From Marivivens niveibacter (GTDB lineage Bacteria > Pseudomonadota > Alphaproteobacteria > Rhodobacterales > Rhodobacteraceae): 64,000 nt of DNA. The notes beneath the pieces were generated by a model. That model was not told the origin of the DNA, did no database searches, and saw nothing but the letters and a program-made list of their open reading frames with translations. The translations under genes and the position numbers were made by a program. Shown here piece by piece: positions 26,989 to 36,303 of this stretch (position 1 is its first letter; each line of letters starts with the position of its first letter). The DNA lies in the NCBI RefSeq assembly GCF_002150005.2, contig NZ_MSPP01000003.1, forward strand, positions 124,001 to 188,000, read 5' to 3'.

Positions 26989-28334
26989 GATACAGCATCC
27001 AACTCTTCTTTCGCCTCGCCAACGCGAAGCTCGCCAGACATGAGGCGGGGCAGGAGGGTGTCGCGGAGGGTTGCGAGGGTTTGGTTTTCGGCCGTAATGT
27101 TACGGACCTGTTCATCAATTGGCCGCACGATATCTTCAAATGCGTCACGTAACTCATTTGGCGAAAGGACGAGCTCAAGGCTGGAAAGCTGTTTTTTGTT
27201 GATGGAACCGAAGACAGTTCCTTCGTTATCATAGGCCTTTAAGGCATCCGATAGCGCCCACATCGCTTCATAACCGTAGGCATTGCGGCCTGACTTCTCC
27301 GCAAGAGACGCTACGCCTCGACCGATGCAGCATTGTTCCCAAGCTCGGTTTAGATCACCAACAGGTGCTCGAACGCTCAATAGGATACTATCACGCGGGG
27401 CCATTCGAGATGGAGCCGAGCAGTATTTTCTGATCTTTGGAAACCTGAAGCCAAAATCTGTCCTTCCTTGATAGAATGGTAGACCGTTTCCGTTCTCGTT
27501 ATATGTGTCTCCGGGCGGGGACTGGCCCATTACGATATCGAATGCATCTACCAACGATCCAATGTCCCACCCTTCCGGCAAACCGTCCTCGCCGAAGCTG
27601 TCGGGGAAGAGGGCGGCGGTGGCGGGGTCCATGTGGGCGGGGGCTCGGCCTTGGGCTTTGGCGTGGACGGGGTCAAAGTCGATAAACCACGACCGATAAA
27701 GCGCCCGCGCCATCTCCTCCAGCGTCGCCGCGGTCTTGCGGTTCAGCTCGATCTTGTCATCCAACGCCCCCAATACTGCCGCGATCTCGCGTTGTTCATT
27801 TCTATCGGGAAACACGAATTCCACAGACTTTTGTGCTTTTAGGCCAATAGTGGGAATGGTGGAAATCCCGGTCACTCGGGTCAAGAAATCTTGAAATATC
27901 CGTGTGTCGAAAAAATATTTTAGAAATTGGCGGTCGATCCTACCGTTCTCAGCTACGCGATACAGAGTTATTTGAGGATTTAGTATAATCTCACCACAAT
28001 GGTCTGGCGGAACGATGGCTGTCTTTCCGATCGAACCTTTATGGGTGAGTAAAACATCCCCCGCCTTTGCGCGCCCCTTGGTTAGACTTTCTGCCGTCTT
28101 GTGGTTGAGCCTCTTGGCTCCAGTCAGATCAATGCGACCTGAGGCCATTTCTGCACCAGTAATTAGCGGCAAGCCAATCGGACCAAATTCTTCGGCCTTT
28201 GGGTATTTTGAACCGTGATTTCCATCCTGAATTACCAATAAGTCACCGGCCCTTAGAAGTTCTTCAAACGTCGCTCGCTCCCAAGAGCCAGGCCAACTGG
28301 AAGCATCCGCAATTTCTAAGCGACCAGCAGTCAT
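26985..28334 (-). CDS. hsdS: Type I restriction specificity subunit S
   Basis: The 449-residue protein has two target-recognition domains separated by conserved helices. The first conserved region holds NEQREIAAVLGALDDKIELNRKTAATLEEMARALYRSWFIDFDP, which I name by position (about residues 183-226) as the central spacer; the second is at the C-terminus (NQTLATLRDTLLPRLMSGELRV pattern). It determines the DNA sequence recognised by the HsdM2S methylase. It overlaps hsdM by 4 bp at its start and the next gene by 4 bp at its end. The conserved helices are markedly more GC-rich than the recognition domains, a mosaic typical of domain exchange. Confidence 0.92.
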   Translation of the reverse strand: MTAGRLEIADASSWPGSWERATFEELLRAGDLLVIQDGNHGSKYPKAEEFGPIGLPLITGAEMASGRIDLTGAKRLNHKTAESLTKGRAKAGDVLLTHKGSIGKTAIVPPDHCGEIILNPQITLYRVAENGRIDRQFLKYFFDTRIFQDFLTRVTGISTIPTIGLKAQKSVEFVFPDRNEQREIAAVLGALDDKIELNRKTAATLEEMARALYRSWFIDFDPVHAKAQGRAPAHMDPATAALFPDSFGEDGLPEGWDIGSLVDAFDIVMGQSPPGDTYNENGNGLPFYQGRTDFGFRFPKIRKYCSAPSRMAPRDSILLSVRAPVGDLNRAWEQCCIGRGVASLAEKSGRNAYGYEAMWALSDALKAYDNEGTVFGSINKKQLSSLELVLSPNELRDAFEDIVRPIDEQVRNITAENQTLATLRDTLLPRLMSGELRVGEAKEELDAVS

Positions 28335-29854
28335 TCCAACGCTCCCAGCCGGGCCTCGATCTCGGCTTCCAGCCGCTGCCCTTCGGCGAACTGGCCGCGC
28401 AGTTCTCCCATCAGGCGCTCGAACTTCTCCTCAAAAGGCTCGCCGTCATCTTCTGCCGCGCCTGCGCCGACATAGCGACCAGGGGTCAGGACGAAGTTAT
28501 GCTTGGCGATTTCATCGAGGTCTGCCGATTTACAGAAGCCCGGCTCATCCTCATATGTGCCTGCATCAGGCTCTCCGCGCCACGCATGGTAAGCCGTCGC
28601 GATTTTGCCGATCTCGTCGGGTGATAGCTCTTTCTGCTTGCGCGATCCAGGCACCAGCGCCCCCATCTTGCGGGCATCGATGAAGAGGACCTCTCCGCGA
28701 CGATCGCGCAGCTTCGCTTCCTTCGCGATGCCATTCGATTTATCCTTGGCAAGGATCCACAAGCAGGCTGGGATCTGGGTGCCGTAGAACAGTTGGCCGG
28801 GTAGGGCGACCATTGCGTCAATTGCGTCCGCTTGCACCAGTGCGCTACGAATATCGCCTTCTCCGCCCGACATCGACGACATAGATCCGTTTGCCATGAC
28901 AACGCCCGCAATCCCCCGCGAGGAAAGGCGACTGTATACGTGTTGTATCCAAGCAAAGTTGGCGTTACCGCTTGGCGGCGTCCCGTGTTTCCAACGGACG
29001 TCTTCGCGCAACAGGTCTCCGGACCAATCAGAGATGTTGAATGGCGGGTTTGCTAGGATGTAGTCGAACCGTTCATCGGGGAATTCATCCCGCAAAAGCG
29101 TTCCTTCGGAATTCCAGCGAATATCAGCGAAGATACCACGAATAGCGAGGTTCATCCGCGCCAAACCAAAGGTCGTGTGGTTCCGTTCTTGTCCGTAGAT
29201 CGCGATGTCGTTGGATTGGCCTTGGTGTGCCTCGATGAACTTTTCTGACTGCACAAAGAAACCACCAGTGCCGCAGCAGGGGTCATAAACGCGCCCCTTT
29301 GTTGGTTCGATCATTTCAATGAGTGTCGAGACGACGGACTGAGGTGTGTAGAATTCGCCGCCACGTTTGCCTTCGTTTCCCGCAAATTCACCGATGCAGT
29401 ATTCGTAGATGCGGCCGATTAGGTCAAAGTCGGCTTTGGTGCCGTCCAATTTGATATCGTTGGTAAACAGCTCGATCAGTCCCGTAAGCATCGTTTTGTC
29501 GAGGCTTTCGCGACCGAAAACTTTGGGAAGTGCCCCTTTGAGGCTGGGGTTTTCGGTTTCGATATCACGCATGGCGCTATCGATCATCACGCCAATCTCA
29601 GGGTTTTTCGAATTTTTGGCGATGTGAGACCATCGCGCCTTTTCGGGAACCCAGAAAACACTCTCGGCTAGATATTCATCACGATCTTCAGGATCGGAAA
29701 TGCCGTCGTTTGATAGTTCGGCGTGCAGGCGTTCAAAGGCGACTGATACATACCGTAGAAAAAGGAGGCCAAGTGCGATGTGTTTGTATTCGCCTGCATC
29801 CATTGCGCCGCGCATTTTGTCAGCGGCGGTAAAAAGGGTCTTCTCAATGCTCAT
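28331..29854 (-). CDS. hsdM: Type I restriction-modification methylase subunit M
   Basis: The 507-residue N6-adenine methyltransferase has an N-terminal helical domain (KHIALGLLFLRYVSVAFE), SAM-binding motif I DPCCGTGGFFVQ (near residue 190) and catalytic motif IV NPPF (near residue 269). It pairs with HsdS to methylate the host target. It is the first gene of the hsd transcript, and its stop overlaps the hsdS start. All key residues are intact. Confidence 0.96.
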   Translation of the reverse strand: MSIEKTLFTAADKMRGAMDAGEYKHIALGLLFLRYVSVAFERLHAELSNDGISDPEDRDEYLAESVFWVPEKARWSHIAKNSKNPEIGVMIDSAMRDIETENPSLKGALPKVFGRESLDKTMLTGLIELFTNDIKLDGTKADFDLIGRIYEYCIGEFAGNEGKRGGEFYTPQSVVSTLIEMIEPTKGRVYDPCCGTGGFFVQSEKFIEAHQGQSNDIAIYGQERNHTTFGLARMNLAIRGIFADIRWNSEGTLLRDEFPDERFDYILANPPFNISDWSGDLLREDVRWKHGTPPSGNANFAWIQHVYSRLSSRGIAGVVMANGSMSSMSGGEGDIRSALVQADAIDAMVALPGQLFYGTQIPACLWILAKDKSNGIAKEAKLRDRRGEVLFIDARKMGALVPGSRKQKELSPDEIGKIATAYHAWRGEPDAGTYEDEPGFCKSADLDEIAKHNFVLTPGRYVGAGAAEDDGEPFEEKFERLMGELRGQFAEGQRLEAEIEARLGALE

Positions 29855-29973
29855 TCCGGTTCCCGTTAGATAGTCGGACGGTGACGGTTGGCACCCGCGA
29901 AAATCAACTTTTGCGGGTGCGGTTGCGCTGAGACTAAAGGAATGGAAAATTTGCGCAATTCCGAAATAGCTGG

Positions 29974-30159
29974 CTAGCTATTCCTTCGTTGGGAATTGAT
30001 TTGATCTACAGATTTTTGCGTTTCAAAGCATAAGAACAAAAAGTCACGCATGCTGAGGCCTGACTGAGCAGCGTAAGCCTTGAAAGAACGGTGCCAATGA
30101 GCAGGCATGTTAAATGTCATGCCGATTTGGCGGTTGTTATCGGAGTCCTTGGGGGGCAT
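29974..30159 (-). CDS. Small RHH-like (ribbon-helix-helix) protein
   Basis: This 61-residue protein has the layout of a ribbon-helix-helix DNA-binding protein. A basic start precedes a beta strand (QIGMTFNMP), then helix 1 (HWHRSFKAYAAQSG) and helix 2 (SMRDFLFLCFETQKSV). The ATG at 30159 has AAGG 7 nt upstream; the frame could run up to 30216 but that adds no family-like sequence. It may be an antitoxin, a partition accessory (ParG-like) or a repressor of the nearby integrase or hsd genes. No toxin gene is beside it. Confidence 0.6.
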   Translation of the reverse strand: MPPKDSDNNRQIGMTFNMPAHWHRSFKAYAAQSGLSMRDFLFLCFETQKSVDQINSQRRNS

Positions 30160-30244
30160 TTGTAGCCTTTCTATTTGTGTTCTATGAAAAGCTACAAAGC
30201 TGATTTTTTGAGTCAATAGTTATTTTAAATCAATAAGTTAGTGT

Positions 30245-31609
30245 TTATTTACCTTGGGCCTCTATTTGGTCTAGGGCTTCGGCTAATCGAGCGAGTGCCG
30301 TTGCTTGTGGATTTTCCGAGCTCTCCAATATTTTCGTATTGGTCAAAATATACACGCCAGCAGTGTCGCTCCCGCCTTCGCTTCGGAGAGGGGTTGCGTG
30401 ATCAAGGATGGTTTCGATCACTGCAAGCGGTTGCCCAATTTCGCGCATTAATGTGCCAGCGGTCCTTCTAAGGTCGTGGCGGTGCCAATTATGAACACCC
30501 GTTTGTTTATTCAGGGCTGTTTGAAAACGATCCCAGTTTCCCAGAGGACCTTTGCCAGTGCTATTTGGGAAAACAAAATCGGTCGGTTTCGCCGTTTCCC
30601 ATCCGGGAAGTGATTTGAGTAAGTTTATGATGGCCGAAGGGAGTGGGAGATCTTGGCCTCTCGGGCCGCCTTTGGTCGCCTTTACGGATGGTTTCCGCCA
30701 AATGGAATTGTCCTTGTCGACTTGGCTCCAAGTCATCTTGCAAACCTCCTCACGTCTCGCGGCTGTCATCAACATGAAGCGCAGTGCAATCGGCCTGTAG
30801 TCGTTTTCAGGTTGAATTGAGTTGTTTCCAATTTGTGGAGCCGGATATCGAAGTAAGGGGAGAATGCTGCGCAGTTCTTGGTCGTTCAAAACTCTGGAGC
30901 GCACTCCTTCTATGGAAGGGTCTGAGTTGGCGGGATCGTGGGTCGTTTGAACGGCGGCAACTTCAATTTGGGGTCTTCGTGCTGCACCAATTTTAGAAAA
31001 CCTTCCTCGTCCGGCGACCCAATCAAAAACTGGTGACAAGTAAGCTCGTGCTTTAGACACTTGCCCATTGGCTGAAGTCTTCGCGGAGCTGGCGTTTGCT
31101 GGAACGTAGCTAGACATAGCGTCAGCTAAGGCCTCTGCTGTTATTTTCGATACTGGTGTATCTAGAAGATCTTTAAAAACACGACTTAAGACACGTTCGG
31201 CTTGGGCGAGTTCAGTCTTGGGGCCGGCGGGTTGCCAAATTTTCAAACGTTTTCCTGGGCCGTTTTTGTATTCAGAAATAATATCGCGAAGTGAGGGGGA
31301 GCTTTCTGCTTGGCTCGTCTGTTCTCTCAAGGCTCGCTTTTCACCGTTGATATCGACGCCTTCCTTCAGCTGCTTGTAAATTTCGCCGGCTTTTATCCGT
31401 GCGTCTTGTAGGGATAGGCTTGGATATTTCCCTATGGTGATGGTTCTTGTTTTTCCCTGATTGTCTCGGACCCTTGTGGCAAAGCTGATTGCTCCACTTG
31501 GTGATATTCGAGCGATCAATCCTGTGGTGATTGTGTCCTTGATTTCCTGCCGCGAGTTAGAGGGCTTAACTTTCTGTAGAAAAGAGTTGGTAATTTTAAG
31601 TGTGGGCAT
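30245..31609 (-). CDS. Tyrosine integrase of the tRNA-Phe island
   Basis: The 454-residue phage-type integrase has an N-terminal DUF4102-like arm-binding domain (TIGKYPSLSLQDARIKAGE), a core-binding domain and the catalytic domain. Catalytic residues are visible: R in TAARREEV (near residue 282), HDLRR (near 377), the H of LDH, and Y in TAGVYIL (near 420). It catalyses integration at the tRNA-Phe 3' end and excision. Unlike many islands, int lies beside the truncated att copy and not beside the complete tRNA. Three GGGGTTAC repeats lie just before its ATG, so integrase binding could also repress its own transcription. Confidence 0.95.
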   Translation of the reverse strand: MPTLKITNSFLQKVKPSNSRQEIKDTITTGLIARISPSGAISFATRVRDNQGKTRTITIGKYPSLSLQDARIKAGEIYKQLKEGVDINGEKRALREQTSQAESSPSLRDIISEYKNGPGKRLKIWQPAGPKTELAQAERVLSRVFKDLLDTPVSKITAEALADAMSSYVPANASSAKTSANGQVSKARAYLSPVFDWVAGRGRFSKIGAARRPQIEVAAVQTTHDPANSDPSIEGVRSRVLNDQELRSILPLLRYPAPQIGNNSIQPENDYRPIALRFMLMTAARREEVCKMTWSQVDKDNSIWRKPSVKATKGGPRGQDLPLPSAIINLLKSLPGWETAKPTDFVFPNSTGKGPLGNWDRFQTALNKQTGVHNWHRHDLRRTAGTLMREIGQPLAVIETILDHATPLRSEGGSDTAGVYILTNTKILESSENPQATALARLAEALDQIEAQGK

Positions 31610-31612
31610 TCT

Positions 31613-31642
31613 GGGGTTACGCTGGGGTTACGCTGGGGTTAC
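31613..31642 (+). promoter_or_regulatory. Putative integrase arm-type sites, right end (3 copies)
   Basis: GGGGTTAC repeats at 31613, 31624 and 31635, each 11 bp apart, within three tandem copies of an 11-bp unit. The same motif at the same spacing is found at 3451 and 3462 inside the left end. The cluster begins 4 bp before the integrase start codon on the opposite strand, so it overlaps the int leader. Confidence 0.65.
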
Positions 31643-31766
31643 AAAATTGCTTCTATTGGGTGCGGGCGCCTGCGTCCTCCTGCATGTGCCTGCGCGAGTT
31701 GGTAGTTATTTATCTAACTGATTTTAAATCACTATTTTTGATATTGATCAAGTATTATTGGGATTT

Positions 31767-31832
31767 GCTCAGGGGTAGAGCAGTGGATTGAAAATCCTCG
31801 TGTCGGTGGTTCGATTCCGCCCCTGGGCACCA
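31767..31832 (+). repeat. attR: right 66-bp direct repeat (truncated tRNA-Phe)
   Basis: Identical to 3316-3381. It lacks the 5' acceptor strand and the first bases of the D-arm, so it cannot make a tRNA. It marks the right end of the island and the original tRNA 3' end before integration. Confidence 0.93.
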
Positions 31833-31966
31833 CTTTTTCTACAATTGAAATCTATGATCTGATCTGCGCCATCGCTGTGTCGTGCGGTTTTGCGTCGCGT
31901 CTGTATGTGATGACAAAACCTGTCAAAGGCCTTAATAGCTTAAGTGAACTTGCATGTGGGTGCCTT

Positions 31967-31988
31967 TTGGTATACTGCGGCATACAAT
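31967..31988. promoter_or_regulatory. Partial palindrome / candidate promoter upstream of acnB
   Basis: TTGGTATAC-TGCG-GCATACAAT forms an imperfect inverted repeat about 77-98 bp before the acnB start. TATACT inside it could be an extended -10 element. The last 10 bases, GGCATACAAT, recur on the reverse strand upstream of mdh (58713-58722). No transcription start is known. Confidence 0.35.
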
Positions 31989-32064
31989 GAGCTTTCCCGG
32001 ACTCGCCAGAAGCTTCTGACACCCGGCGCTCTAGCTACTTAAACATATAGCCGACGGGACAATC

Positions 32065-34854
32065 ATGAGCTTATACGCTGATTACTTGAACGAGATCGAA
32101 ACGCGCAAAGGCGAAGGTCTGCACCCAAAGCCGATCGACGATGGCGCACTGGTTGCTGAGTTGATCGCGCAGATCAAAGACGAAGCAAACGAACACCGCG
32201 CAGATTCGCTGCAGTTTCTGATCTACAACACCCTGCCAGGCACCACGAGCGCCGCAGGCGTGAAAGCAGCGTTCCTGAAAGAAATCATTCTGGGCGAAGT
32301 AACCGTTGCTGAAATCACTCCAGAGTTCGCATTCGAGCTGCTGTCGCACATGAAAGGCGGCCCTTCGGTTGCTGTTCTGCTGGATCTGGCGCTGGGCGAT
32401 GACGCTTCAATCGCGGGTCAGGCTGCTGACGTTCTGAAAACCCAAGTGTTCCTGTACGACGCTGACATGGCTCGTCTGGGTGAAGCGTTCAAAGCAGGCA
32501 ACGCAGTCGCCAAAGACATTCTGGAGAGCTACGCCAAGGCGGAATTCTTTACCAAACTGCCAGACGTCGAAGAAGAAATCGAAGTCGTGACTTACATCGC
32601 TGCCGAAGGCGATATCTCGACCGACCTTTTGTCGCCAGGTAATCAGGCGCACTCGCGTTCGGACCGTGAACTGCACGGCAAATGCATGATCACGCCAGAA
32701 GCGCAGGCCGAAATCCAAGAGCTGCAAAAACAGCACCCAACCAAACGCGTTATGCTGATCGCTGAAAAAGGCACCATGGGCGTTGGTTCGTCCCGTATGT
32801 CCGGCGTGAATAACGTGGCGCTGTGGACCGGTAAACAAGCCAGCCCATACGTTCCATTCGTGAACATCGCACCAGTTGTTGCTGGCACAAACGGCATTTC
32901 GCCGATCTTCCTGACCACTGTTGGCGTGACCGGTGGTATTGGTCTGGACCTGAAAAACTGGGTCAAGAAAGTCGACGCAGACGGCAAGCCGATCCTGAAC
33001 AACGACGACAGCCCTGTTCTGGAGCAGAAATATTCGGTCGAAACCGGTACAGTTCTGAAAATCAACACCAAAGAAAAGAAACTGCTGAGCGACACTGGCG
33101 AAGAGCTGGTTGACGTTTCGGGTGCTTTCACTCCGCAAAAAGTGGAATTCATGAAAGCCGGCGGTTCCTATGCCGTTGTATTCGGTAAGAAACTGCAGAC
33201 ATTCGCGGCGGAAACTTTGGGCGTTGAGGCAACCCCAGTGTTCGCACCAGCCAAAGAGATCAGCAAACCTGATCAGGGCCTGACCGCAGTTGAAAAAATC
33301 TTTAACCGCAACGCTGTTGGCGTCACCTCCAAAGACCCGCTGCACGCAGGTTCCGACGTTCGCGTCAAAGTAAACATCGTTGGTTCGCAGGACACCACTG
33401 GTCTGATGACGTCGCAAGAACTAGAGGCGATGGCGGCAACCACCATTTCGCCGCTGGTCGATGGTGCGTATCAGTCGGGCTGTCACACGGCATCCGTTTG
33501 GGACAAAAAGGCTCAGGCTAACATCCCGAAACTGATGAAGTTCATGAACGATTTCGGCCTGATCACCGCGCGTGACCCGAAAGGTGAATACCATTCGATG
33601 ACCGACGTTATTCACAAAGTGCTGAATGACATCACTGTCAGCGACTGGGACATCATCATCGGCGGCGACAGCCACACCCGTATGTCCAAAGGCGTCGCAT
33701 TCGGTGCTGACTCGGGTACTGTTGCGCTGGCGCTGGCAACTGGCGAAGCCACCATGCCAATCCCTGAATCGGTCAAAGTCACTTTTAAAGGTGAAATGAA
33801 AGACCACATGGATTTCCGTGACGTGGTACACGCGACCCAATCGCAGATGCTGAAACAGCACGGCGACAACGTATTCCAAGGCCGCATCATCGAAGTTCAC
33901 ATCGGCACCCTGCTGGCGGACCAAGCGTTCACCTTTACCGACTGGACCGCAGAGATGAAGGCGAAAGCTTCGATCTGTATTTCCAACGATGAAACCCTGA
34001 TCGGATCGCTGGAACTGGCGAAAGACCGTATTCAGGTGATGATCGACAAGGGTATGGATAACGAAGCCAAAACCCTACAGGGCCTGATCGACAAAGCAGA
34101 CGCGCGTATCGCAGAAATCAAATCGGGCGCAAAACCTGCCCTGACCCCTGATGACAATGCGAAATACTACGCCGAAGTCGTTGTTGATCTGGACGCCATC
34201 GACGAACCAATGATCGCTGACCCTGACGTGAACAACGAAGACGTGTCCAAGCGTTACACCCACGACACCATTCGCCCAATCTCCTACTACGGTGGCGAGA
34301 AAAAGGTCGATTTGGGCTTTGTCGGTTCGTGCATGGTTCACAAAGGCGACATGAAAATCGTTGCTCAGATGTTGAAAAACCTAGAGGCAGCAAACGGCGA
34401 AGTGAAATTCAACGCGCCGCTGGTTGTTGCAGCTCCGACCTACAACATCATCGACGAACTGAAGGCCGAAGGTGACTGGGACATCCTGCAGAAGTATTCG
34501 GGCTTTGAGTTCGACGATCTGTTCCCCAAAGCGCAAGCACGCACCGAATACGAGAACATCATGTACCTCGAGCGTCCGGGCTGTAACCTGTGCATGGGTA
34601 ACCAGGAAAAAGCAGCAAAAGGTGACACCGTTCTGGCAACCTCGACCCGCCTGTTCCAAGGCCGCGTGGTAGAGGACAGCGCCGAGAAGAAAGGTGAATC
34701 TCTGCTGGCATCGACCCCAGTTGTGGTTCTGTCCGCAATTCTGGGCCGTACGCCAACCATCAGCGAATACAAACAGGCGATTGAAGGCATCAACCTGACC
34801 AAATTCGCGCCGCCTCTGGCAAAACCTGCGACCACGCAGTCGGCACACTTCTAA
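32065..34854 (+). CDS. acnB: Aconitate hydratase B
   Basis: The 929-residue bifunctional aconitase B converts citrate to isocitrate in the TCA cycle and may act on 2-methylisocitrate. The N-terminal HEAT-like domain (SLYADYLNEIETRK) is followed by the swivel region, the GGDSHTRMSKGVAFGADSG signature, and the C-terminal iron-sulfur ligands in PGCNLCMGNQ (cluster cysteines, with C in QSGCHTAS earlier). Length and order fit the alphaproteobacterial form. It starts 230 bp right of the island boundary and ends before a double terminator. Confidence 0.97.
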   Translation: MSLYADYLNEIETRKGEGLHPKPIDDGALVAELIAQIKDEANEHRADSLQFLIYNTLPGTTSAAGVKAAFLKEIILGEVTVAEITPEFAFELLSHMKGGPSVAVLLDLALGDDASIAGQAADVLKTQVFLYDADMARLGEAFKAGNAVAKDILESYAKAEFFTKLPDVEEEIEVVTYIAAEGDISTDLLSPGNQAHSRSDRELHGKCMITPEAQAEIQELQKQHPTKRVMLIAEKGTMGVGSSRMSGVNNVALWTGKQASPYVPFVNIAPVVAGTNGISPIFLTTVGVTGGIGLDLKNWVKKVDADGKPILNNDDSPVLEQKYSVETGTVLKINTKEKKLLSDTGEELVDVSGAFTPQKVEFMKAGGSYAVVFGKKLQTFAAETLGVEATPVFAPAKEISKPDQGLTAVEKIFNRNAVGVTSKDPLHAGSDVRVKVNIVGSQDTTGLMTSQELEAMAATTISPLVDGAYQSGCHTASVWDKKAQANIPKLMKFMNDFGLITARDPKGEYHSMTDVIHKVLNDITVSDWDIIIGGDSHTRMSKGVAFGADSGTVALALATGEATMPIPESVKVTFKGEMKDHMDFRDVVHATQSQMLKQHGDNVFQGRIIEVHIGTLLADQAFTFTDWTAEMKAKASICISNDETLIGSLELAKDRIQVMIDKGMDNEAKTLQGLIDKADARIAEIKSGAKPALTPDDNAKYYAEVVVDLDAIDEPMIADPDVNNEDVSKRYTHDTIRPISYYGGEKKVDLGFVGSCMVHKGDMKIVAQMLKNLEAANGEVKFNAPLVVAAPTYNIIDELKAEGDWDILQKYSGFEFDDLFPKAQARTEYENIMYLERPGCNLCMGNQEKAAKGDTVLATSTRLFQGRVVEDSAEKKGESLLASTPVVVLSAILGRTPTISEYKQAIEGINLTKFAPPLAKPATTQSAHF

Positions 34855-34859
34855 TCACA

Positions 34860-34926
34860 AAAGGCGCCGGTCGGATGATCGGCGCCTTTGCTTATTGAAA
34901 AGGACCCCAATTTCGGGGTCCTTTTT
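34860..34926. terminator. Two terminator hairpins between acnB and ugd
   Basis: Hairpin one, AAAGGCGCC...GGCGCCTTT (34860-34889), follows the acnB stop by 5 bp. Hairpin two, AAAAGGACCCC...GGGGTCCTTTTT (34898-34926), is symmetric and has A and T runs on its two sides, so it can end transcription in both directions. Confidence 0.85.
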
Positions 34927-34928
34927 AT

Positions 34929-36095
34929 TTAGTCCGCACCGAATAGATCGCGGGTAAAGATTTTGTCGGCTACGTCGCTGATGTCATCGGTCATGCGGTT
35001 CGCGATAATCACGTCACATTGCGATTTGAACACGTCCAGATCGCGTTCAACGCGCGAGCCAAAGAAATCATCATCCTCAAGCACGGGTTCGTAGACGACA
35101 ACGCTGATGCCTTTGGCCTTGATGCGTTTCATGATGCCTTGGATCGATGACTGGCGGAAATTGTCAGATCCAGCTTTCATAACCAAACGGTAAACGCCGA
35201 CCTGTTTTGGTGCGCGTGCAATGATCTGGTCTGCCAGATAATCCTTGCGTGTACGGTTTGCGTCCACGATGGCCGCGATAAGGTTCTGCGGAACCTCGGA
35301 ATAGTTCGCCAGCAGCTGTTTGGTATCTTTGGGTAGGCAGTAACCGCCGTAGCCGAATGACGGGTTGTTGTAATGTGACCCGATCCGCGGATCTAGGCTC
35401 ACGCCGTTGATGATCTGGCGACTGTCCATGCCGCGCGAAAGGGCATAGCTGTCCAATTCGTTAAAGAACGCGACCCGCATCGCAAGATAGGTGTTGGCAA
35501 ACAGCTTAATCGCTTCGGCCTCTGACGGGTCAGTGAATAGAACTTCGACATTGGTTTCTTCAGCGCCCTGCAGCAACAGATCGGCAAACGTGCGGGCACG
35601 ATCTGATTGTTCCCCAACGATGATGCGGCTGGGGTGCAGGTTGTCGTACAGCGCGCGTCCTTCGCGCAGGAATTCTGGTGAAAACAGAATGCGATCGGTG
35701 TCTTTTTCTGCGCGGATACGGTCGATAAAGCCGACTGGGATTGTCGATTTTACAACGATTGCGGCTGTGTCATTCACGGCCAAGACCTGATCAATCACCG
35801 CCTCGACGCTCGAAGTATCAAAGTAGTTGCTGACAGTGTCATAGTTGGTCGGGGTGGCGACGATCACAAATTCCGCGTCGGAATAGGCAGCAGCGCCATC
35901 GGTCGTCGCTGTCAGCGTCAATTCGCGGTTTTTCAGAAACTCCGACAGTTCTGCATCCACAATCGGCGCAATACCTTTGTTGACCATCGACACACGTTCA
36001 TCAGATATGTCTACGGCGGTCACATCGTTGTGCTGGGCCAAAAGGACGGCGTTAGACAGGCCCACATAGCCCAATCCTGCAACTGCAATTTTCAT
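34929..36095 (-). CDS. ugd: UDP-glucose/GDP-mannose 6-dehydrogenase family protein
   Basis: The 388-residue enzyme starts with a Rossmann fold ([19 protein letters not shown]) and contains [15 protein letters not shown] and the catalytic cysteine motif [13 protein letters not shown]. It oxidises UDP-glucose (or a related sugar nucleotide) to the uronic acid with NAD, for exopolysaccharide or lipopolysaccharide. The start at 36095 begins directly at the NAD-binding strand; a frame to 36137 adds an unlikely basic leader. Substrate specificity within the family is not settled by sequence reading. Confidence 0.88.
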   Translation of the reverse strand: MKIAVAGLGYVGLSNAVLLAQHNDVTAVDISDERVSMVNKGIAPIVDAELSEFLKNRELTLTATTDGAAAYSDAEFVIVATPTNYDTVSNYFDTSSVEAVIDQVLAVNDTAAIVVKSTIPVGFIDRIRAEKDTDRILFSPEFLREGRALYDNLHPSRIIVGEQSDRARTFADLLLQGAEETNVEVLFTDPSEAEAIKLFANTYLAMRVAFFNELDSYALSRGMDSRQIINGVSLDPRIGSHYNNPSFGYGGYCLPKDTKQLLANYSEVPQNLIAAIVDANRTRKDYLADQIIARAPKQVGVYRLVMKAGSDNFRQSSIQGIMKRIKAKGISVVVYEPVLEDDDFFGSRVERDLDVFKSQCDVIIANRMTDDISDVADKIFTRDLFGAD

Positions 36096-36303
36096 TTTAA
36101 TAACCTTGGTCGACGGGCGCAAAGACCGCAAAATCACTTTAAATTAGCGTTGCGAGACGTAGGAGGTAAAGCGGATAACGCCAAACTGTTGTATCCGGAT
36201 CGATTTTCAAAGACCGCAATTGCATCTTTTGGTTTTCAAACCTATCGCAGATGCAACGTTGCCCTAAGGTAAAATGCTGAAGGGCCTATTTTTAGGTGAT
36301 GAC

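Larger units (their letters stand above)
31610..32064. other. Right island boundary and acnB leader
   Basis: No gene is seen in this 455-bp stretch. It contains the three GGGGTTAC repeats, the right att copy, and the chromosomal region upstream of acnB with a partial palindrome, each listed separately. Confidence 0.7.

Noticed and set aside
31767-31832. Second tRNA-Phe gene
   Set aside because: It lacks the 5' acceptor strand and the start of the D-arm, so no cloverleaf can form. It is the attachment-site duplicate.
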